Source of the DNA: Fumia xinanensis
Lineage (GTDB): Bacteria > Bacillota > Clostridia > Oscillospirales > Ruminococcaceae
Assembly (NCBI RefSeq): GCF_014384905.1
Contig: NZ_JACRSV010000004.1
Span: 124,001-188,000, forward strand
Length of the DNA stretch: 64,000 nucleotides
Reading direction: 5' to 3'
How positions within the stretch are numbered: position 1 is the stretch's first letter; the number at the start of each line of letters is the position of its first letter. Below, piece by piece: positions 17,617 to 26,756 of this stretch. Made by a program: the position numbers and the translations under genes. A model generated the notes under the pieces. It was not told the origin of the DNA. It saw only the letters and a list, made by a program, of their open reading frames with translations, and did not search any database.

Positions 17617-18645
17617 TTATCCACTCTTAATGCTTCCCTTTACAATCCTCATATAAATCCCACCATTAGCATTAGCAGAAAATAGACTATGAGAACTCTC
17701 CGCAAACTGCAAATCTTTTCCGAACACCGAAACACAGTAATCCTTCATTTCATCGGGAACACATACCCCTATTTTTTCTACCGGAAGATTTCCGCACAGA
17801 GACACCGCCTTACTGAATGTAGATAGTTCATATGGGAGCGCCGAGCCGCACAGTATCCGCTTGTCGGCGTCTCGGAAGATAGGTGACAAGGCATCCAATA
17901 CACCACAATCATATATGATGAAGTTGTAGTTTTGGTCAAGCTCATCCGTCAGATAGTAATCTATTTCATCAATCGTGTAGTGTTCCTTCTCCTTTACCGC
18001 TTCGTAGACGTTTAGAATAAAGTGCAGATGCCGATTGGTGTTCATTTCTACCAACGCTACCTCTGCGCCGCGGGCAGAAAGCCAGCACGCCATATTGAAG
18101 GCGGTCATAGTCGTTCCACACCGATGCTGCGAACCGGCAACCGCAATTTTTACGTTGTCCGCGTTCCATTCATATCTATGGATTTCTTCTTCCAATACTT
18201 TCTCAGAAGAGGACGGAACCGTTATTTCTTCCTCCACAGAGCCATACTGACGGATATATCTCTGCATCCCTTGTTCGGACAAGCATTCCACAAGTTCATC
18301 TGTTACAGCATCAGGAGTATCTGCGATAATAATATTTGTGATCCCGCAGGTTAATAGGCAAGATAAGTAGTTTTCTTCTTCCTCACAACCGGAAAGAATT
18401 ACAATAATACGGGTACTAAACATCATCTGAAAGGATTGAAGCGCCACACAAAATTCCTCTGGAGTTTCCTCGCAGCATGAAGCATCCACTACAAAGAATT
18501 TGGCGGCAGTATAATTTCGCATGTCTTTTGCGACAATACTTTTCAGGTTGAATTTACCTATTAGCTTTTTGACATTCAATTCCATTTTGTTCGCCGCAGC
18601 GTCCACCAGAGAAGATTTTCCGCTACTCGTCAAGTACAGCAACAC
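17617..18645 (-). CDS. TadZ/CpaE-like pilus assembly protein, degenerate P-loop
   Basis: 342 residues. An N-terminal receiver-like domain (about 1-125) is followed by a MinD/ParA-type domain with GSQHRCGTT at residues 171-179 and the downstream YNFIIYDCGVLD. The P-loop lacks the lysine of GK[ST], so ATP hydrolysis is doubtful; atypical Walker A motifs are known in TadZ. Such proteins place the Tad pilus machine at a cell pole or site. The start is a GTG behind a run of seven G. The reading frame overlaps the 3' end of a 50-residue membrane protein gene. Confidence 0.65.
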   Translation of the reverse strand: MLLYLTSSGKSSLVDAAANKMELNVKKLIGKFNLKSIVAKDMRNYTAAKFFVVDASCCEETPEEFCVALQSFQMMFSTRIIVILSGCEEEENYLSCLLTCGITNIIIADTPDAVTDELVECLSEQGMQRYIRQYGSVEEEITVPSSSEKVLEEEIHRYEWNADNVKIAVAGSQHRCGTTMTAFNMACWLSARGAEVALVEMNTNRHLHFILNVYEAVKEKEHYTIDEIDYYLTDELDQNYNFIIYDCGVLDALSPIFRDADKRILCGSALPYELSTFSKAVSLCGNLPVEKIGVCVPDEMKDYCVSVFGKDLQFAESSHSLFSANANGGIYMRIVKGSIKSG

Positions 18646-18775
18646 TGGTATTCCCCCCCATATCCATCATTTTATTGGCTGTATCTTTCTTGCCCGATGT
18701 AATTAAAAGAATGCATCCTATAATGATAATCGCAATGTAAACAAATAGTTCGATCAGTTTCTTTTTGTCATTCAC
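18623..18775 (-). CDS. small single-pass membrane protein (50 aa)
   Basis: The GTG at 18775 overlaps the TAG stop of the M23 peptidase gene (TAGTG), and AAAGGTG lies a few bases upstream. The product has a basic start, KKKLIELF, then a hydrophobic helix (IAIIIIGCILLI) and a soluble tail ending VAVLDE. It overlaps the TadZ-like start by 23 bases. Tight coupling on both sides supports a real gene. The function is unknown; a small T4SS or pilus accessory is plausible. Confidence 0.5.
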   Translation of the reverse strand: MNDKKKLIELFVYIAIIIIGCILLITSGKKDTANKMMDMGGNTSVAVLDE

Positions 18776-19551
18776 TAGCTGTCACCTTTCCTGTTTTCAG
18801 ATTTTAATTGTCCTGAATCGGAACTTGAAAAGATAAATCCATCGGGACTGATTGCAGGCCCGGACATGTTTTCTCGAATTTCAAAATGCAGATGAGGGCC
18901 GGTACTGTCTCCAGGATTTGTATCCCGGTCGGGATCGCCGCCCACTAATCCAATGACAGCCCCCTGCATGACCGATTGACCTTCAAACAGATACAGTTCG
19001 TGCATATGAGCATAAATAGCGTAAAAGGTTTCAGTTTCTGTTGTACCATCATCTTTTGTATATGTCCCGGTGTGCTGAATCATCAGATAATTTCCATAAC
19101 TGCTTTTGTTGGTATTAGCCTTCACTACGACGCCATCTGCAACAGCATATATTGGGGAACACCAAGCGGCTGCAAAGTCGGTGCCGGTATGAAAGGAGGG
19201 TTTTCCCGTAATCGGGTCAGTACGTGAACCAAACGGGCTAGATATTCTGGCATCCTTGACTGGCAGGGGATACTTCCCATCTGTAATCAAATCAGAGCCG
19301 AATATCAAAACCTTATCGTCATTTTCTTTTTTGTACTGTTCAATCAATGCGGCTTCCTCCGGCGATTCAAATGCAAAACTTAGCATTTCAAATGGCTGGG
19401 TTAAAATATATATTGGGGTAAGTAATACAACAACTCCACAAGATATAGCGATCAGGATGATGTATAGTAGTTTGTTCCGGGTATCTTTATCCGTAATGAT
19501 TTTAGTAGCCGCCTGTACCAATACTTTGGCAGTAGCAGGGTCTATTGCCAT
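18775..19551 (-). CDS. membrane-anchored M23 (LytM) cell-wall peptidase
   Basis: 258 residues: a membrane span near residues 27-50, then an extracellular M23 domain with zinc ligands in FHTGTDF and HLHFEI and a YGNYLMIQHTG strand. M23 enzymes cut peptidoglycan cross-bridges. In Gram-positive conjugation modules they open the wall for the secretion channel. It lies directly downstream of the VirB4 gene. AGGAGG precedes the ATG. Confidence 0.88.
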   Translation of the reverse strand: MAIDPATAKVLVQAATKIITDKDTRNKLLYIILIAISCGVVVLLTPIYILTQPFEMLSFAFESPEEAALIEQYKKENDDKVLIFGSDLITDGKYPLPVKDARISSPFGSRTDPITGKPSFHTGTDFAAAWCSPIYAVADGVVVKANTNKSSYGNYLMIQHTGTYTKDDGTTETETFYAIYAHMHELYLFEGQSVMQGAVIGLVGGDPDRDTNPGDSTGPHLHFEIRENMSGPAISPDGFIFSSSDSGQLKSENRKGDS

Positions 19552-19602
19552 AAAAATATCACCTCCTGGGGAATGGAAACGTTTGAGATATGAACCCTCA
19601 TT

Positions 19603-21453
19603 TTATCTACCTCCCGCGGTTCCCATATACCCAAATTTATACCCTGGAATTTCAAAATGAATGTGTAGCCTTTTGGAACCGAGTACCAGCAGCGCGTGAC
19701 CTCGTTTCTTACTCTCCAGCAGTTCCACTTCTGCTTCGGTCAGGTTATATAACTCCTGTGTTTCCTGCAAATTTTTTCCGTCACAGCCCATCAGGATTTT
19801 AATGGCGGGAATATCTAAAAGCGCCTGCCCATACATCTTAATTTCCGGTGATAAAAAGTCTACAACGGAATGGGATATGATAACCAGCCCGGATTCATAT
19901 TTTCGCGCACGTTTTTCTACGTTCCGCAGAAACACAAGAGATTGGGGGACATTGGGGTCAATCATCAAATACGCTTCGTCACAGATTAACAGCACACGTT
20001 CCGTTCGATCTTTGGACATCTGCTCAAAGCACCAGGTCAACAGATTAAAATACTGCGTCCGCTTAATATTGTCATTGGTATTTTGGAGGGAATGGGTGTC
20101 AAGGCAGATGCAACGGGAATGTGTTTGGATGGTCGTATGTCCGTTCCACAAAAAACTGTCGCTGCCGTTTGCAATATCGTTCAGCAGCAGAGCCAGATCG
20201 CGGTAGACCATTCGCGTCTTTTCCGCTTTCGCCTTTTTCTCAATCAGTGCATACAAATCTGAGAAAATAGGGAAGTCCTCATCTCTGAGCTTGGATACGT
20301 CGGTATCCCAAAAGATGCCGAACTGGTTATACAACTCAATTACCGATTGTTTCAGCGTCGCTTTCTGCATATCGGTCAGACTTGGAAGATAAAGCTGAAA
20401 GAAGATATCCAGGGTTTTAATATGACAAGCCATCTCAGAGAGATGGGTTTGGCCATCATCAGACATACTATTTCCCTCATCCTGATACAGCTTATCCATT
20501 TCCCCTTCATCATCGCGGGGCGCAGGACGAATTTGCAGGGGATTCATCATGCCGTTAGAGCCTCCGCCAGCGTTAATCCAGTCTCCGTTTAAGTTATGGC
20601 AGAGGTCTTTGTATTCGGATTCTGGATCGATAATAATTAACTTTGTCCCTTTCATAAACTCAGATAAAAGGAGATGCTTAACCGCAGTAGATTTCCCCAC
20701 TCCCGCCACGCCGGTAACTACCATGTTGCTGTTGGTTCTGTCATTCCCGCGTTTCCAAGTATCGACAATTACCAGGCCTCCGCTAGAATCTTTTCCAAAA
20801 TAGTAACCATTGCCGTCACTGTAGCCATTCGAGGAAAAAGGGAATCCACCGACAAAGGTTGACATGGGGATAATTCGGGATGTGATATTGTCAATCGTGT
20901 TGTTAGCGGGATAAGAGGGCGAAATGCTTTGAAATCCTTCTCTCTGCAAGTTGGAAAGGGTTCGGGCTTTGCACTTCTGTACATTTAGTACAGATTCCAC
21001 ACGGCGACAGATTTTATTAAATTGCTTTTCGTCCTGTGCCACTGGCATGATTGTGACACTCATCAACGCAACTGTTTCTCCTTCCTGATCGATTTGAAGC
21101 ATAATGCGTTCTCCGTCCTCAGCGGCCTTTTCTGCCCTTTGTCGAGTCAGCGGATCTTTGGCACTCTCAGCCGTCCCACGGTTTTGGATGATACTCTTTG
21201 AAATGGCACTAATTAATGCGCCGTTATCGATGGGCTTAATGCCCACTGATACAATAGTAGACGGGATATTTGTGATTTTAGAGAGCCAGCCGTAGTCCAC
21301 CTTCTGCGGGTATCGGATAATCCCATATACCTTACCTGTATTTTCGCCAATGACCAGACTGTTTTTCTTTATTTCAAGCCCCATTGGAGTAATCACGTTT
21401 AGAAGTGCCTCATTCATGGGAATAAAGTCCTTTTGCGGTTTTGTCAGTTTCAT
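19603..21453 (-). CDS. VirB4/TraE-type conjugation ATPase
   Basis: 616 residues. The Walker A motif GVAGVGKST is near residue 246, followed by LIIIDPESEYKDL, and the Walker B motif is LLICDEAYLMID near residue 488. This is the motor ATPase of type IV secretion, which drives pilus and channel assembly at the inner face of the membrane. ATG 21453 is chosen over a TTG one codon earlier because of GGAGGT upstream. It follows the VirB4-associated membrane protein gene by 24 bases. Confidence 0.9.
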   Translation of the reverse strand: MKLTKPQKDFIPMNEALLNVITPMGLEIKKNSLVIGENTGKVYGIIRYPQKVDYGWLSKITNIPSTIVSVGIKPIDNGALISAISKSIIQNRGTAESAKDPLTRQRAEKAAEDGERIMLQIDQEGETVALMSVTIMPVAQDEKQFNKICRRVESVLNVQKCKARTLSNLQREGFQSISPSYPANNTIDNITSRIIPMSTFVGGFPFSSNGYSDGNGYYFGKDSSGGLVIVDTWKRGNDRTNSNMVVTGVAGVGKSTAVKHLLLSEFMKGTKLIIIDPESEYKDLCHNLNGDWINAGGGSNGMMNPLQIRPAPRDDEGEMDKLYQDEGNSMSDDGQTHLSEMACHIKTLDIFFQLYLPSLTDMQKATLKQSVIELYNQFGIFWDTDVSKLRDEDFPIFSDLYALIEKKAKAEKTRMVYRDLALLLNDIANGSDSFLWNGHTTIQTHSRCICLDTHSLQNTNDNIKRTQYFNLLTWCFEQMSKDRTERVLLICDEAYLMIDPNVPQSLVFLRNVEKRARKYESGLVIISHSVVDFLSPEIKMYGQALLDIPAIKILMGCDGKNLQETQELYNLTEAEVELLESKKRGHALLVLGSKRLHIHFEIPGYKFGYMGTAGGR

Positions 21454-21477
21454 CAAGCGGATACCTCCGTTTCTTTA

Positions 21478-22164
21478 CTATTTGTCCCTCACTAACAGGG
21501 GGATAGAGGGTGAAAAATCCGAGTCCTCCAAATGAACATAGGCAGGATTGTTAATGAGATTGCATAGGCGGACGATTTCCTGCTGTTCCAAAATTTCGGT
21601 CTGTATTCCTACATCCAAAAAGTATCCTTCCAAATATTTGAGCTTTTGCAGAAGGCCGCGTTCAACCCCTTCTTCTGATTTATCCCATATGAGCAGATAG
21701 AATTGCCTTTCTACCACGTCACCGGAGAGTGCAAAGGTAGACATTTCTAGGATTTCCTGCCTCAGTAGCTCCTTTTGCTTTACATCTCCACAGTTTGTCA
21801 GGGTATCGGAAAGTTCCGACAATAGCGGAGAAATATCCACCGGACGAGATACAGCCAACAACTGAAACGAATACCCGACACTGGACATATTAGCGGTAAG
21901 CTGCCGGACAATCTGTTTTTTCTCACTTTTAGAAAATAAGTCGATGCTGATGGGCATCACACGGAGATAAGCCATTATAAGACCGTCGCGCGTATAGAGG
22001 AAATTCCCCCGGATGTCTTTTACATTCACAAATTCATTGGCTGTCACTGCGGCGGGATTGATATTTGGGGCTGCCGCCTTTTTTTTCTTTGAAAGCTTGA
22101 TATAAATAAGTGCCCCACCGCCAAGCAGTGCGCATACGCAGAGCATTATAACTGGTAATAACAA
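21478..22164 (-). CDS. VirB4-associated membrane protein, TraC-like N-terminal type
   Basis: 228 residues: one N-terminal membrane helix, a basic linker rich in K and A, then a domain with RDGLIMAYLRVMPISIDLF, GYSFQLLAVSRPVDI and the C-terminal NNPAYVHLEDSDF. This pattern resembles the N-terminal module that accompanies TraC/VirB4 ATPases in Gram-positive elements. It starts at a TTG behind GAAGGTG. It should tether or regulate the VirB4 ATPase encoded just downstream. Confidence 0.55.
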   Translation of the reverse strand: MLLPVIMLCVCALLGGGALIYIKLSKKKKAAAPNINPAAVTANEFVNVKDIRGNFLYTRDGLIMAYLRVMPISIDLFSKSEKKQIVRQLTANMSSVGYSFQLLAVSRPVDISPLLSELSDTLTNCGDVKQKELLRQEILEMSTFALSGDVVERQFYLLIWDKSEEGVERGLLQKLKYLEGYFLDVGIQTEILEQQEIVRLCNLINNPAYVHLEDSDFSPSIPLLVRDK

Positions 22165-22189
22165 TATTTCACCTTCCTTTTTATATTAA

Positions 22190-22217
22190 AAACCCGCACT
22201 TTTTAAAGTGCGGGTTT
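22190..22217 (-). terminator. hairpin between transfer genes
   Basis: A 13-bp inverted repeat (AAACCCGCACTTT, two-base loop, AAAGTGCGGGTTT). On the minus strand a short T/A tract follows. It separates the surface protein and the tiny frame upstream from the VirB4 module. Confidence 0.55.
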
Positions 22218-22238
22218 CTGTTGTGTTATTATCTTCTT

Positions 22239-22316
22239 TTATTTTCCGAACTTGTAAACGTCAACCCCATTGTGTACGTTTTCAATCATGGTAAGCATTT
22301 TACCAATAAGCTCCAT
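22239..22316 (-). CDS. tiny open reading frame (25 aa)
   Basis: ATG at 22316 behind GGAAAGGAAAACGG, coding for a short peptide that begins MELIGKMLTMIENV and ends VYKFGK. A hairpin follows 22 bases after the stop. The amphipathic look and ribosome site make a small protein possible. There is no recognisable family and no codon evidence beyond this. Confidence 0.25.
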   Translation of the reverse strand: MELIGKMLTMIENVHNGVDVYKFGK

Positions 22317-22358
22317 CCGTTTTCCTTTCCATGAAAAGTAATTGTTTATTCTTACTCC

Positions 22359-24083
22359 CTAACTACCCGGCGCGATATGCCAGTCATCATATAAATTCCC
22401 GGAGATACTGACAGAATCAGTTAAGTTGGCCGAGAGCATACCTGCTGGCGTCCAGATGTCGCAGACATAGGTATTGACACGATAGGTTCCGTCTGGAAAC
22501 CAAATAGGCGAGAAGTGTACAGGGTGGTTATAGGTGCTGTAGATATTGTCCGCAAACTCAAATCTTGCCGTCTTGCCGCTGGCGGTACACTTCAGCAATC
22601 GCCAATAGGTTTCATAGTTAAATTCCGGGAAATAGGATATGGCTGTCTGCGCATTGGTGTAATGAAAAGACGGCGCCGCCGTGTTGACAGTAGCGACAGT
22701 GAGATTTTGAACCCCGTAACCGGATTTCATGGTTTTCCCGCTGGCAGTAGGAGATTGCGTATCGGGTGACAGGTTCATAGATGCGTTGAGAGAAGCGGAG
22801 TAATGGTTGCGGGTAAAATCGTACCAGCCCCGATCTTCCCACCAACCTTCGTCTACCCAATATCCGTTAATTCCATTGGTATAATATCGCCAGTTAGAAA
22901 TCCATACCCAATAGGGGTGCCATTTAGCAGACCATACATACCAGGACGCAGAAGTTTTTTCCGGCCGATATGGTACTGCATTTGATGACCAATTTCCTCG
23001 AACATCGGTAGCTTTAGGGTCGGGCGGGTCCTTTCCAGACAAGTCTACAACTTTGGCTTTAATAGTAGTTTGGCTTAATGTCCCCTTTGAGGTGCTGACA
23101 GAGATGGTAATATCCTGTGGAGTGGAAGGAGTATGCCATTGTACCCATGCAAGCTGACTTTCTCCTTCCGGTATTACAATGTTTCCCATTGTATAGGTGC
23201 TGCCATTTATAGAAAAAGTAACACGCGCCGGATTATCAGGGTTGATTTCATCCGACGCAGATAAGGTGACGGGGGTGATAACGTCGGTGTTGATTCTGTA
23301 CTCATAGTCATATCCTGTTTCCTCCGGCGCTTCGGGGGGATCGGTAAACCATACAATTCCCATGCCAAGATAGGAAATGATGGTATCGTTTGAAACCGTC
23401 CGATTCGTCGCTCCTGAATAAGCCGGAAAATTCAAATCCGCATATTCCAGATACATAGATAGAGGCAGATTCTTGTGGGTGAGGGAAGTCATGGCCGTTC
23501 GCAGCTTTCCGCCCACCTGGTTGTCGTATAGAGCCGCTTCATGGGCGGTCATGGCAACTTGTATGCCATCGTATTTAAAATAGGCAATTGGCTCTAAAAA
23601 GAGCTTGTATTTACCGCTTATCATTTCTTCATAGGATATGCCAGTACTATTTGCAATACCTTTTACAACGTATTCAGAACAAAAATACCTTTTAATTTCT
23701 TGAATATTTACGTTACCATTGTCGCTGATGATACGCGGCATTGTAATGGCAGGCTTCTCATAAAGGTATTGTCCCATAGTCGGAGAAAGAAAAGTACCGC
23801 CTCTGTATTGTATCTTGCTTACCTTTCCGAAATGTAAGCTGACAGTAGGAGATTTACTGGTCAGATCAAATGGTGTACAGGCTGGTTGTTGCGTTTCACT
23901 GTTGATAACCGTTATGCGTACCCCGTCCATGCCGGGAGACCACGAGTTTTTCGACGTACCTTGTCCCATATCCCCACCGCCACCATCTATATTACCGCTG
24001 CCCCCGGTATCCGCAAAAACGGTAATGGGAAACAGGAATAGGCCAAGGGTAAGTGAAAGAATAAAAGCGAAAAATCGCTTCAA
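22359..24083 (-). CDS. large secreted protein of the conjugation module
   Basis: 574 residues with a clear signal peptide (MKRFFAFILSLTLGLFLFPI, cleavage near VFA-DT), a Gly-rich mature N-terminus and a beta-rich body. There is an unusual aromatic stretch (WSAKWHPYWVWISNWRYY) near residues 380-400. No LPxTG motif and no C-terminal membrane anchor are present, so it is probably released or held by protein contacts. A hairpin terminator lies just upstream of its ribosome site. It may be an adhesin or a mating-pair component; the family is not recognised. Confidence 0.6.
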   Translation of the reverse strand: MKRFFAFILSLTLGLFLFPITVFADTGGSGNIDGGGGDMGQGTSKNSWSPGMDGVRITVINSETQQPACTPFDLTSKSPTVSLHFGKVSKIQYRGGTFLSPTMGQYLYEKPAITMPRIISDNGNVNIQEIKRYFCSEYVVKGIANSTGISYEEMISGKYKLFLEPIAYFKYDGIQVAMTAHEAALYDNQVGGKLRTAMTSLTHKNLPLSMYLEYADLNFPAYSGATNRTVSNDTIISYLGMGIVWFTDPPEAPEETGYDYEYRINTDVITPVTLSASDEINPDNPARVTFSINGSTYTMGNIVIPEGESQLAWVQWHTPSTPQDITISVSTSKGTLSQTTIKAKVVDLSGKDPPDPKATDVRGNWSSNAVPYRPEKTSASWYVWSAKWHPYWVWISNWRYYTNGINGYWVDEGWWEDRGWYDFTRNHYSASLNASMNLSPDTQSPTASGKTMKSGYGVQNLTVATVNTAAPSFHYTNAQTAISYFPEFNYETYWRLLKCTASGKTARFEFADNIYSTYNHPVHFSPIWFPDGTYRVNTYVCDIWTPAGMLSANLTDSVSISGNLYDDWHIAPGS

Positions 24084-24126
24084 GAGAAAACCCTCCTATC
24101 TAAAATAGGTATCTATTGGGATATAA

Positions 24127-24160
24127 AAAAGGAGTACGGCTTGTCCACCGTACTCCTTTT
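24127..24160 (-). terminator. rho-independent terminator
   Basis: Inverted repeat AAAAGGAGTACGG / CCGTACTCCTTTT with an 8-base loop and a T-run on either strand. On the minus strand it ends the transcript of the 183-residue membrane protein gene. Confidence 0.75.
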
Positions 24161-24171
24161 TAGCTATATAT

Positions 24172-24723
24172 TTAGTTCCCCATATTTCCAACTTGCTTGT
24201 TTATATCCCCATCTGAATCAAAACTTTTTTCAACTGTACCGCCGCCTTCATCCTTAATCCAACCAAAGCCATCAATGTAAATCATGCCGTTCTTTTTCTC
24301 ACCGTTTTGCGGTGTGTTACTGTCGGGATTGATTTTAGTATCTTCTTCCGCATAGGAAGGTTCTTGATTTGGATTGGTCAGTTGACTTTCATCCTTTACC
24401 TGCGGTTTGGGAGGCGGGGTCGCTTCTTTTTCTATTTCAGAAAGATTGACTTCTACACTACCACCCTTTTCAGGATCGAGTATGGCGTCTGATTCCGAAG
24501 ATTCTGTACCGGTATCTTCTACATTGGGTAAATCAACCATACTTACGTTATTGTCCGATGTTACATCAGATACATCGTTTACTGTTAAACCGGAATCTGT
24601 AGATTCTGTATTTACGAGTATATCCGGCGTTTTTGAACCGGCAGTCAAAATAACGATTAGCGTTACTAGCAGGACAAGTACAATAGCACCACCGCCAAAT
24701 AACAGGGCCTTTTTCTTTGTCAT
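24172..24723 (-). CDS. membrane-anchored low-complexity protein
   Basis: 183 residues: one N-terminal membrane helix (about residues 7-28), a long acidic Ser/Thr/Pro-rich linker and a conserved-looking end, MIYIDGFGWIKDEGGGT. The short C-terminal motif recalls a small family seen in Clostridial conjugative elements (DUF6550-like, from memory). It is probably exposed outside the cell on a flexible stalk. It lies downstream of the Tad minor pilin genes. Confidence 0.5.
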   Translation of the reverse strand: MTKKKALLFGGGAIVLVLLVTLIVILTAGSKTPDILVNTESTDSGLTVNDVSDVTSDNNVSMVDLPNVEDTGTESSESDAILDPEKGGSVEVNLSEIEKEATPPPKPQVKDESQLTNPNQEPSYAEEDTKINPDSNTPQNGEKKNGMIYIDGFGWIKDEGGGTVEKSFDSDGDINKQVGNMGN

Positions 24724-24873
24724 AGTATCAAACCTCCTTGATAAAGATTTTTATACAAATTGGATAATGCTTCTGTTAATAATATACCATACGTATTCGT
24801 TTTGCGTCTAGCGGCCAAAGCGCCTAAATATTTTACGCTTTTTTTGTATTTCCCAGGGCATACCCTCCAAAAA

Positions 24874-25419
24874 TCAAAATTTGGGGATATATACCGATTG
24901 AAAACGCATCGTAATTTTCATGTCTGGCAGATGTCCAAAGCCAAAGGACAATGGCACGGCCACAGTGATTGTTCCAGTTGCAGTAAGCTGTGAAATCCCA
25001 TTTGGGTTTGACGGTGCAAGAGGGGCGTTTGATACATCGACTGTGAGATCGGATAACCGGTATTCTACATTCTCTCCCGCGTATTTCACATACTGGCCGT
25101 TTTCGTATTGCAATGCCAAAACCTTTTGCAGCCGTCCATAGATATTTCCGTTTGTGATATTGCGATACCACTCATTTTCTGATAGCTGATACCCGCCTGA
25201 ATATCCCTCCCGCAGTCCAGCATAAGCTTCGTCCCAATTTTGTGTTGCCACGTCGATGACGGCGGACTGCACCGCGTCACGGATTCCTTGCGCGACAATC
25301 ATCAGCCTTGCGTTTTCAAACATCACTGTAGACAGTAGGATACATCCCAATACAATGGCCAAAATCAAGGGCCCTCCACTTCCAGATTTGTCTTTTAAAA
25401 ACTTTCGTATCTTCATCAT
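24874..25419 (-). CDS. TadE/TadF-like pseudopilin
   Basis: 181 residues: a basic N-terminus ending in KDKSGSGGP, one hydrophobic helix, then an extracellular domain with NARLMIVAQGIRDAVQSAVID. This layout matches TadE/TadF minor pseudopilins of Tad pili. The ATG overlaps the preceding gene's stop (TGATG). It belongs to the Tad-type set running from 31031 to 24874. Confidence 0.6.
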   Translation of the reverse strand: MMKIRKFLKDKSGSGGPLILAIVLGCILLSTVMFENARLMIVAQGIRDAVQSAVIDVATQNWDEAYAGLREGYSGGYQLSENEWYRNITNGNIYGRLQKVLALQYENGQYVKYAGENVEYRLSDLTVDVSNAPLAPSNPNGISQLTATGTITVAVPLSFGFGHLPDMKITMRFQSVYIPKF

Positions 25420-25811
25420 TTGTGGTACACCTCACTGGTTCCAGTCGCTTTTGCGCTCAGAGTAATCGGGAAGGATGCAAAATTTCCGAATAACCCGATA
25501 TTCATCTGATAGGTCAGCGTGACTGTCACCTCCTGCCCAAGCTGAATGTTTCCCGTTCTACTCCAATCGACATCTGGATTTAGGCCCATTTCTTTTTTTA
25601 GGGAATTGTTCTTTAATGTGGTCGCAGAGCCTACGCATCCGGCGATTTCGGCGGTCCGTACCAGCTCGGCTGCATAGGTGTCAAGGCTCTGTTTTGCAAT
25701 AAATACCGGCATGACTTTGACGACTAAGGCGATTACCAGAACGACAGCAAGAACTAGGACGCATACGTCTACAAAGCCTTCGCCCCGTTTGTTTTTAAAA
25801 AGCTTTGTCAT
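25416..25811 (-). CDS. DUF4320-like pilin-like protein
   Basis: About 131 residues: KNKRGEGFVDV followed by a Val/Leu/Ala helix and a soluble beta-rich tail. The RGEG-hydrophobic junction looks like a prepilin-type processing site, and the layout fits the DUF4320 family of Clostridial elements. The prepilin peptidase encoded at 30579-31031 is the likely processing enzyme (inference). ATG 25811 is preferred over a GTG at 25817 because of the G-rich ribosome site. Confidence 0.6.
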   Translation of the reverse strand: MTKLFKNKRGEGFVDVCVLVLAVVLVIALVVKVMPVFIAKQSLDTYAAELVRTAEIAGCVGSATTLKNNSLKKEMGLNPDVDWSRTGNIQLGQEVTVTLTYQMNIGLFGNFASFPITLSAKATGTSEVYHK

Positions 25812-25820
25812 AAGCACCCC

Positions 25821-26693
25821 CTAAAACATCTTGCCAAAGGCGTTCATCACTTCATAGCCCAGTATTCCTAGATACATCAGCAGGAAACAACCGAGCAGGA
25901 AAAAGGAATACTTTTTCATTTTTGAGGGCTTTTTCATCGCTTCCAGTTTTAGTTTTTGAATCTCTAACTGTTTAAATGTCATACCAAGCATTTGAAAGTA
26001 GACAATGCCGTTATCGCCGCGCTTAACGGCAATCAGTCCGCGGACAATATCAGAAAGCATAGTGCTGCCAATCCGCGTTTCGAAGCGCATCAGTGCGGAT
26101 TCCTCATTACCTGAAACCATATCTGCTACTGTGATTTCCAGTTCCTGCTTTAACGCAGTCCCAGCATTTTGCTGATAGTTTTTCAAAATATTGAGTACAT
26201 CACGGGAAGCCTTTAATTCCTGCATAATCGTGCTGACAAAACGGGGCAGTTCAGTTTCTATTGCCTCACGTTTTTGTCTGACTATTTCCTCTGGCCGCTT
26301 GATTTCCCTGAAATAGATGGTAATTGCCAGAAATGCAATGACAGGGGAAAGTAGTGGGAAAACCAGTAGTGTGGGGATGATAAATAGAGCTGTCAGTCCC
26401 GCCTTTACCCACGCTGTGGCGATATATGTCTCCGGTGTCATGGCGATGCCCGCTGATTTTAAAGTCGCTTCCATTTTTCGTTTCTTGAAATCGGACAGCC
26501 GAATCAGCGCTGATACCTTCGATGCTATATCGAATACAATCGCATCAAGGCTTTTGGTTCGCCGTTTTTGCTGGCTGCGGACGGCCATAACTGCCCTTGT
26601 CCCCGCGCTGGTTGGAAGCTGTAAGACAGCCGCCGCAATAAAAAAGGCCCCGAAGCCAAATAAAACTCCGAAGCACAAGATAATTATGGTCAA
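25821..26693 (-). CDS. TadC-like pilus membrane platform protein
   Basis: 290 residues: N-terminal membrane span, two central spans (around residues 110-145), a GspF-like cytoplasmic domain with IETELPRFVSTIMQELKASRD, and a C-terminal span. TadC together with TadB forms the inner-membrane platform of the Tad pilus. The start is a TTG. It sits between TadB-like and pilin-like genes in canonical Tad order. Confidence 0.75.
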   Translation of the reverse strand: MTIIILCFGVLFGFGAFFIAAAVLQLPTSAGTRAVMAVRSQQKRRTKSLDAIVFDIASKVSALIRLSDFKKRKMEATLKSAGIAMTPETYIATAWVKAGLTALFIIPTLLVFPLLSPVIAFLAITIYFREIKRPEEIVRQKREAIETELPRFVSTIMQELKASRDVLNILKNYQQNAGTALKQELEITVADMVSGNEESALMRFETRIGSTMLSDIVRGLIAVKRGDNGIVYFQMLGMTFKQLEIQKLKLEAMKKPSKMKKYSFFLLGCFLLMYLGILGYEVMNAFGKMF

Positions 26694-26756
26694 AAGGTGT
26701 TCACCTCAATCCTATATATACTATATTTTATTTCGTTGTGGGACAAGCAAACAGAA

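Noticed and set aside
24808..24861. 17-codon frame MPWEIQKKRKIFRRFGR after the TadE-like gene
   Set aside because: GGAGGG is only one base from the ATG, and the frame is too short to support without further evidence.
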